9,652 nucleotides of DNA from Candidatus Puniceispirillum sp. (GTDB lineage Bacteria; Pseudomonadota; Alphaproteobacteria; Puniceispirillales; Puniceispirillaceae): contig JADHLR010000056.1 in assembly GCA_016780525.1 (NCBI GenBank), forward strand, positions 1 to 9,652, read 5' to 3'. Each line of letters starts with the position of its first letter. The stretch's first letter is position 1. Position numbers and translations under genes: made by a program. The notes beneath the pieces are model-generated. The model had not been told where the DNA came from and did not search any database. It worked only from the letters and a program-made list of their open reading frames with translations. Positions 5,236 to 9,652 of the stretch are shown one piece after another.

Positions 5236-7109
5236 TGTCGGATGATCAGCAGCATCAGCGGCATCAGCGGCATCAGCGGCCGGTGATTTTGTGCCTGTCG
5301 GCAACCGGCTTGCCGCTGGCCACGCACATTGCCGCGGCCGTGGATGGTGATGTGCATGGTCTGGCAGGCCGCTGTGATGCGGCACCACACGCATTTGACA
5401 ATCTGCTGTCGCATGTGGCCGCGCTGTATAATGCGGGGCGTCCGGTGATCGGGCTGTGTGCGGCGGCCATTTTGATCCGCGCTGTTGCCCCGCATCTTGG
5501 TCGCAAACAGACGGATCCGCCGGTTCTGGCGGTGGCCGAGGATGGCAGTGCGACGGTGCCGCTATTGGGGCTGCATCATGGCGGCATTGCATTAGGCACG
5601 GCCATTCAGGCGGTCACAGGCGGGTCTCTGGCGATAACAACAGCAGGCAATCTGCAATGGGGGATCAGTCTGGATGCGCCGCCATCGGGGTGGCGTCTGG
5701 CAAACCCGGAAAATGCCGGGCCGGTGATGGCAGCGTTGCTCAGCGGTGCTGGTGCCCGCATTGACGGCGGCGCGGCACCTGCGCTTGCCGGCTGGCTGGC
5801 AGCAGTGCCGGACGGTGATGTGGTGCAGTTGACGGCAACCACAGCGGCGGTGACGCCGGCAACACAGCAGCTTGTCTATTGTCCGCAAAAGCTGGTTTTG
5901 GGGGTGGGATGCGCGCGCGGCTATGAGACAGAGGCGCTGGCCGATTTTGTCGTGGCGCAATTGGCCCAGCATAATATCAACCCGGCGGCGATTGCCGCGA
6001 TTGCCTCGATTGATGTGAAAGCTGATGAACCGGCGATTCTGGCGCTGGCACAGCGGCTGGACGTGCCTTACCGGGTGTTTTCGGCAGCCGAGCTTGATGC
6101 GCAAACCGACCGGCTGGTCACACCATCAAAAACGGTATTTGATGAGATGGGCGTTTATGGTGTCGCCGAAGCGGCGGCATTGGCACTGGCCGGGCCGGTG
6201 GCGGATTTGCTGGTGCCAAAACAAAAGTCAGATAATGCGACGATGGCTGTCGCGGCGATGCCCGAACCCGTTCATTCAATCAGCGCTCTGCCCGGACGCA
6301 AACCCGGCCGGGTGATGTTGATCGGCATTGGCCCCGGCCAGTCCGAGTGGCGCACGCCGGAAGCGGCAAAATGGGTGCAGGCATCTGATGAGTTGGTTGG
6401 TTATGGGCTGTATATCGATATTTTGGGAAGCGCTGCGGCGCATATCCCGCGGGCAGATTTCGCGCTCGGCGAGGAAGAGGCACGCTGCCGCTATGCGCTG
6501 GAACGCGCGGCGACCGGTCTGGATGTGGCGATTATCTGTTCCGGTGATGCCGGTATTTATGCCATGGGGGCGCTGGTTTACGAGCTGCTGGATCGTGACA
6601 GTGCGGCTGGCGGGGTGAGTGCTGCGGCGCGCCGGGTTAGCGTTGTTACGACCCCGGGCATTTCCGCCCTGCAGGCGGCAGCGGCGCGCTCTGGTGCCAT
6701 TTTAGGCCATGATTTCTGCACCATATCCCTGTCTGACCTGCTGACCCCGTGGGATGCCATCGAAACCCGCATTCACGCCGCCGGTGCCGGTGATTTTGTC
6801 ATTGCGTTTTATAATCCGGTGTCACGCCGGCGGCGCACCCAATTGGCGGCAGCGCGTGATATTCTGCTGGGCTATCGCGGTGGTGATACGCCGGTTCTTC
6901 TTGCCAGTAATTTAGGACGGCCTGAAGAAAGTCTGAAATTCAGACAATTGGGCAGTCTGGATATCGACGAAGTCGATATGCTCACCGTTGTGATGGTGGG
7001 GTCGAGCAGTTCGCGGTTGTTGGATTTAGGGCGCGGGAAATCTATCTATACACCACGCGGCTATGCAAATAAAAACAATACTATAAAAGATGAAAGTAAA
7101 CCAAAATGA
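5220..7109 (+). CDS. cobJ: Fused cobalt-precorrin-5A hydrolase (CbiG) and precorrin-3B C17-methyltransferase (CobJ)
   Basis: This 629-residue protein joins two enzymes. Residues 21-150 are CbiG N-terminal, with 'AAGRPVIGLCAAAILIRA'-like text (near 71-88), 'PPVLAVAEDGSATVPLLG' (100-117) and 'AITTAG' (138-143). A middle part follows. Residues 224-335 are CbiG C-terminal/CobE-like, with 'LVLGVGCARGYETEAL' and 'ASIDVKADEPAI'. After a linker of about 335-362, residues 363-610 are the CobJ/CbiH methylase, with 'VMLIGIGPGQSEWRTPEA', 'SDELVGYGLYIDIL', 'AIICSGDAGIYAMGALVYEL', 'TTPGISALQAAAARSGA' and 'IAFYNPVSRRRRTQL'. CobJ methylates C17 and contracts the ring. CbiG opens the lactone and releases the C20 unit as acetaldehyde in the cobalt-early route. 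Such fusions are known. Residues 11-20 are a short His-Gln-Arg repeat. The gene overlaps cobI by 16 bp and cobM by 4 bp. Confidence 0.95.
   Translation: MDQNIVSDDQQHQRHQRHQRPVILCLSATGLPLATHIAAAVDGDVHGLAGRCDAAPHAFDNLLSHVAALYNAGRPVIGLCAAAILIRAVAPHLGRKQTDPPVLAVAEDGSATVPLLGLHHGGIALGTAIQAVTGGSLAITTAGNLQWGISLDAPPSGWRLANPENAGPVMAALLSGAGARIDGGAAPALAGWLAAVPDGDVVQLTATTAAVTPATQQLVYCPQKLVLGVGCARGYETEALADFVVAQLAQHNINPAAIAAIASIDVKADEPAILALAQRLDVPYRVFSAAELDAQTDRLVTPSKTVFDEMGVYGVAEAAALALAGPVADLLVPKQKSDNATMAVAAMPEPVHSISALPGRKPGRVMLIGIGPGQSEWRTPEAAKWVQASDELVGYGLYIDILGSAAAHIPRADFALGEEEARCRYALERAATGLDVAIICSGDAGIYAMGALVYELLDRDSAAGGVSAAARRVSVVTTPGISALQAAAARSGAILGHDFCTISLSDLLTPWDAIETRIHAAGAGDFVIAFYNPVSRRRRTQLAAARDILLGYRGGDTPVLLASNLGRPEESLKFRQLGSLDIDEVDMLTVVMVGSSSSRLLDLGRGKSIYTPRGYANKNNTIKDESKPK
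5253..5279 (+). repeat. 9-bp tandem repeat at the start of the cbiG-cobJ fusion gene
   Basis: CATCAGCGG occurs three times in a row (5253-5261, 5262-5270, 5271-5279), preceded by a one-sided variant at 5244-5252. It encodes His-Gln-Arg units before the CbiG domain. The copy number can change without a frameshift. It starts 17 bp after the cobI stop codon, so it does not affect CobI. Confidence 0.85.
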
Positions 7110-7888
7110 CAGTTCATTTTATTGGCGCAGGCCCGGGTGATCCGGATTTGATTACGGTGCGTGGCCAGCGGCTTATTCAGCGCTGTGCATTATGTCTTTA
7201 TGCTGGTTCTTTGGTGCCCGAGGCTGTGGTCGCCGAGGCACCTAAATCCGCCCGTGTGATTGATACCGCGTCGATGACGCTGGATGATATTATGGCGGAA
7301 ATCGGTGCCGCTGTTGCGGCCGGTCATGAGGTCGCGCGGGTGCATTCCGGTGATCCGTCTTTATATGGGGCGATTGCCGAGCAAATCCGCCGGTTAAAGG
7401 CGATGGGAATCGCCTATGATATCACCCCGGGTGTATCGGCTTATGCGGCGGCCGCGGCCGGGCTGGGGATTGAGCTGACCATTCCGGAGGTGTCACAAAC
7501 GCTGATTTTGACACGTACCGCGATGAAATCATCGGCGATGCCGGATGGCGAGGATTTGGCCAGCCTTGGACGCACCGGAGCAACGCTTGCGATTCACCTG
7601 TCGATCCGCAATTTGCGGGCAATTGAACGCGAACTGACGCCGTTTTACGGGGCCGATTGTCCGGTGATTGTTGCCTACCGAGCGGGTTGGCCGGATGAGA
7701 GCTATATCAAGGCGACGCTTTCGACCATACGTGACGCGGTGCAAAAAGCGAAAATCACCCGCACGGCGTTAATTTTTGTCGGCAAAGGGTTGGGGATGGA
7801 TGCTGCGTTTCGCGACAGCGCGCTGTATGACGCGGCGCATGCGCATATTTTGCGGCCCGTGCGCGGCCAGAAGGCGGCAAAAACCTAA
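7106..7888 (+). CDS. cobM: Precorrin-4 C11-methyltransferase (CobM/CbiF)
   Basis: This 260-residue SAM-dependent tetrapyrrole methylase adds a methyl group to C11 of precorrin-4 (or cobalt-precorrin-4), giving the precorrin-5 stage. Signatures seen are 'VHFIGAGPGDPDLITVRG' (3-20), 'LYAGSLVP' (31-38), 'VARVHSGDPSLYGAIAEQI' (76-94), 'DITPGVSAYAAAAAGLG' (105-121), 'PEVSQTLILTR' (127-137) and 'VIVAYRAGWPDE' (187-198). The length is normal for the family. The ATG at 7106 overlaps the TGA of the preceding gene (ATGA), which is typical of coupled translation; the upstream sequence is A-rich with only a weak GAAAG as a ribosome binding site. It is the last gene of the plus-strand operon; 27 bp later the convergent cobB ends. 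I see no plus-strand terminator in that gap. Confidence 0.97.
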   Translation: MTVHFIGAGPGDPDLITVRGQRLIQRCALCLYAGSLVPEAVVAEAPKSARVIDTASMTLDDIMAEIGAAVAAGHEVARVHSGDPSLYGAIAEQIRRLKAMGIAYDITPGVSAYAAAAAGLGIELTIPEVSQTLILTRTAMKSSAMPDGEDLASLGRTGATLAIHLSIRNLRAIERELTPFYGADCPVIVAYRAGWPDESYIKATLSTIRDAVQKAKITRTALIFVGKGLGMDAAFRDSALYDAAHAHILRPVRGQKAAKT

Positions 7889-7906
7889 CAGCCTGAAACG
7901 CGCGCC

Positions 7907-7933
7907 AAAAAACCATCATGCCATTGCGATGAT
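7907..7933 (-). terminator. Weak terminator-like signal after cobB
   Basis: Read on the minus strand, ATCAT (7933-7929) pairs with ATGAT (7919-7915) around a 9-base loop, and TTTTTT follows at 7912-7907. The stem overlaps the cobB stop codon and is short and AT-rich, so it would be a weak intrinsic terminator. The T-run in the right place is the main reason to list it. Confidence 0.22.
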
Positions 7934-9223
7934 ATGACCATAGGAGCCGCTGACATTGTCATGCAAAAGCCCCATCTCGCCAAGTGTCGCCCCACCGGCA
8001 TCTTCGGCATCAAACAAGGCGGTGCCACGCTGTTCGACAGCGCTGCTATAATGAAATTCATGTCCAAGCAATGTGCCGGGCCAGAAAAATTTTGTTTTCG
8101 GGGTAAATCTGCGATAGCCAAGATGCCGCTTGGGGCTGGCAAAACTTGTATGAAGGTCAAGCAATCCGGCCATTTTATAGGCGTTGCCATCAGCGCCTGT
8201 GATGGCCGTGCCCAGCATCATAAAGCCGCCGCATTCACCGTAAATGAGACAGCCATCAGCGGCCGCCCGGCGCAAACCGGAAAAGCATGTCTGCGCCTGT
8301 GTTAACGCCGGCAAATGCAATTCAGGATAGCCGCCCGGAATAAAGACAAATTCAGCATCCGCTGCTGGTGCTTCGTCATTCAGCGGTGAAAACAGCGTGA
8401 TGCGCGCCCCCTGTTGCCGCCAACCCTGCACCATATGTTCATAGCAAAAGCCAAAAGCCGCATCTTTTGCGATCGCAATATTCTGCGCTGGCGGTGGCAA
8501 AAGGCCAGCGGCAGGCGCGGCAGGCGCGGCAGGCGGTGACAATGCCCCGGTAAGGCGCAGGATTGCCGGTATGTCGCAATGTGCGTCAACAAATTCGGCG
8601 GCGCTGTCCAGAACCGGGTCTAATTGCCCGCAATCTGCCAGATCACCCGCTTGCACAAGGCCCAGATGCCGCGACGGAATTTGCAATGTTTCATCGCTTG
8701 GTAAGGCACCGAGCAGGGGCAGCTGGATATCATCCAGCGCGGCGCTGATTAAGGCGTGATGACGCGGCGAGGCAACATGGTTTAACACCACCCCGGCGAT
8801 CGGTGATTTTGGCAATAATTTGTTCAGTCCGGCAGCAAGCATTGCCGCTGTTTGTGCGGTATGGCGCACATCCAGCACTAAAATGATCGGCAGGTTCAGC
8901 GTAGCGGCCACCGCGACACTGCTGCCAACGCCGCCGGCACCGCCGTCGCATAATCCCATGACCGCCTCGACAATAACGGTTTCGCCGGGCTGGTTGGTGG
9001 CAAGCTGCGCCAGCATCTGCGGTGACATTGCAAAACCGTCAAGATTGACTGCCGGCTGGCCAATAGCAGCGGTTAAAAAACCGGCATCAATAAAGTCCGG
9101 GCCGGTTTTAGCAGCGCTCACCGGCAGGCCGCGTTTGGCACAGGCCCGCAACAGGCCAAGCGTCAATAATGTCTTGCCAGAGCCAGATGTGAGCCCGGCA
9201 ATCATCACCCCATTTCGGGCCAT
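7916..9223 (-). CDS. cobB: Cobyrinic/hydrogenobyrinic acid a,c-diamide synthase (CobB/CbiA)
   Basis: This 435-residue glutamine amidotransferase amidates the a and c acetate side chains of the corrin ring with ATP and glutamine. The N-terminal half is a P-loop synthetase domain with Walker A 'GLTSGSGKT' (10-18), 'KTGPDFIDAGFL' (39-50) and 'VEAVMGLCDGG' (85-95). The C-terminal half is a class I glutaminase domain with 'IPGGYPELH' (295-303), the nucleophile Cys331 in 'YGECGGFMMLG', and the C-terminal 'GSYGHIIA' with His430. The two are joined by an Ala/Pro-rich linker (230-246) containing PAAPAAPAA. The length is normal. The ATG (9223-9221) overlaps the TAA of cobA by one base (TAATG) and has no clear Shine-Dalgarno, so translation is probably coupled to cobA. 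If cobalt enters early through CbiX, the substrate would be cobyrinic acid (CbiA activity). Confidence 0.96.
   Translation of the reverse strand: MARNGVMIAGLTSGSGKTLLTLGLLRACAKRGLPVSAAKTGPDFIDAGFLTAAIGQPAVNLDGFAMSPQMLAQLATNQPGETVIVEAVMGLCDGGAGGVGSSVAVAATLNLPIILVLDVRHTAQTAAMLAAGLNKLLPKSPIAGVVLNHVASPRHHALISAALDDIQLPLLGALPSDETLQIPSRHLGLVQAGDLADCGQLDPVLDSAAEFVDAHCDIPAILRLTGALSPPAAPAAPAAGLLPPPAQNIAIAKDAAFGFCYEHMVQGWRQQGARITLFSPLNDEAPAADAEFVFIPGGYPELHLPALTQAQTCFSGLRRAAADGCLIYGECGGFMMLGTAITGADGNAYKMAGLLDLHTSFASPKRHLGYRRFTPKTKFFWPGTLLGHEFHYSSAVEQRGTALFDAEDAGGATLGEMGLLHDNVSGSYGHIIAMA
8511..8537 (-). repeat. 9-bp repeat encoding the CobB linker
   Basis: On the plus strand GCAGGCGCG occurs at 8511-8519 and 8520-8528, and a variant GCAGGCGGT at 8529-8537. 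On the coding strand this gives the PAAPAAPAA segment (residues 231-239) between the synthetase and glutaminase domains. A change in copy number would only lengthen or shorten the linker. Confidence 0.75.
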
Positions 9224-9652
9224 TATCCGGTTTCCGAGAGGCCGCGCACCTCGAGCGGGTCAAGGTTGCGGATCGCGTCTCCATCGATCTGTCCCAGCCA
9301 GTCAAGACATTGCCGCATCAGCGCCACCCGCCCAATACAGACAATGGCCGGTGCGCCGATACCGGTTTCGGCAATATCCGCGGTGGCTGTGCCCAATGTT
9401 GTCTCCAGCACCTGCATATCGGCGGTTGTCGCATTGCTGACCACGGCGACCGGTTCATGCGGTGGGCGTCCGGCGGCGATCAGCTTGGCGCAGATATCGG
9501 GCATATGTTTGATCGCCATATACATGACAATCACCTGCGAGCCCTTTGACAATGCCTGCCAGTCAATGGCAGACGGCATCGCGCCGGTGCGATCATGACC
9601 TGATAAAAATGTCACGGATTGATTGACGTCGCGGTGTGTCACCGGAATGCCG
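9223..9652 (-). CDS. cobA: Uroporphyrinogen-III C-methyltransferase (SUMT), C-terminal part (partial)
   Basis: About 142 residues are present; the gene starts beyond the right edge. The first visible codons read Gly-Ile-Pro-Val-Thr-His-Arg, followed by 'DVNQSVTFLSGHD', which is the conserved 'GIPVTHR...SVTFVTGH' block of SUMT. Further on are 'WQALSKGSQVIVMYMAIKH', 'AAGRPPHEPVAVVSNAT' and 'GAPAIVCIGRVALM', all matching the SUMT substrate-binding half. The GTG at 9642-9640 is an internal Val codon, not the start, because the frame and the family motif continue to the edge. SUMT uses two SAM to convert uroporphyrinogen III to precorrin-2, the entry step to cobalamin and siroheme. There is no sign here of a CysG-type fusion at the C-terminus: the protein ends normally, and its TAA overlaps the cobB ATG by one base. 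The cobalamin context favours CobA over a siroheme-only enzyme. Confidence 0.93.
   Translation of the reverse strand, partial: GIPVTHRDVNQSVTFLSGHDRTGAMPSAIDWQALSKGSQVIVMYMAIKHMPDICAKLIAAGRPPHEPVAVVSNATTADMQVLETTLGTATADIAETGIGAPAIVCIGRVALMRQCLDWLGQIDGDAIRNLDPLEVRGLSETG

Noticed and set aside
4843..5592. A 249-residue minus-strand open frame over cobI and the cbiG-cobJ fusion gene
   Set aside because: It is antisense to two well-supported enzymes and reads as Arg/His/Pro-rich noise.
8820..9440. A 206-residue plus-strand open frame antisense to cobB and cobA
   Set aside because: Both minus-strand genes have intact catalytic motifs here; the plus-strand translation has no recognisable domain.
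9223..9642. A complete small protein starting at the GTG at 9642-9640
   Set aside because: The frame stays open to the window edge and the residues before the GTG complete the conserved Gly-Ile-Pro-Val-Thr-His-Arg motif, so it is the C-terminal part of SUMT.

Overview
This window is almost entirely cobalamin (vitamin B12) corrin-ring biosynthesis genes. It covers ten coding regions, eight complete and two cut by the window edges. Gene content, the fused CbiG-CobJ protein, the aerobic-style gene set and the moderately GC-rich codon use suggest an alphaproteobacterium, possibly a marine lineage. The taxonomic guess is inference; no rRNA or tRNA is present to anchor it.

Layout from left to right. 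Positions 1-137 hold the 3' end of a plus-strand gene that looks like cobyric acid synthase (cobQ). It converges, with a 4 bp gap, on cobD/cbiB (142-1143, minus). A gene-free stretch (1144-1449) separates cobD from a tightly packed plus-strand operon: cbiX, cobH, cobL (CbiE+CbiT), cobI, a CbiG-CobJ fusion, and cobM (1450-7888). Spacings in this operon are +6, 1 or 4 bp overlap, +13, 16 bp overlap and 4 bp overlap, so it is probably one transcript with translational coupling. On the minus strand, cobA (3' part, running off the right edge) and cobB overlap by one base (TAATG) and converge on cobM with a 27 bp gap.

How the genes work together. CobA methylates uroporphyrinogen III to precorrin-2. 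CbiX is the expected chelatase that inserts cobalt at the sirohydrochlorin stage. CobI, CobJ, CobM and CobL add methyl groups at C20, C17, C11 and C5/C15, with decarboxylation by CobL. The CbiG part opens the lactone and removes the C20 fragment. CobH moves the C11 methyl to C12. CobB amidates the a and c side chains, CobQ the b, d, e and g side chains, and CobD attaches the aminopropanol arm. The C1 methyltransferase (CobF/CbiD), the precorrin-6 reductase (CobK/CbiJ), CobG/CobZ, CobNST, the adenosyltransferase and the nucleotide-loop genes are not in the window.

The most notable points are: a long-form CbiX with a Ser-Gln-Pro-Lys repeat at the N-terminus and Cys-rich and His-rich tails; the pairing of early-cobalt parts (CbiX, CbiG) with Cob-type enzymes; and a cbiX leader that can fold but lacks a recognisable cobalamin riboswitch. 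I see no mobile element, CRISPR array, phage gene or clearly undescribed system.
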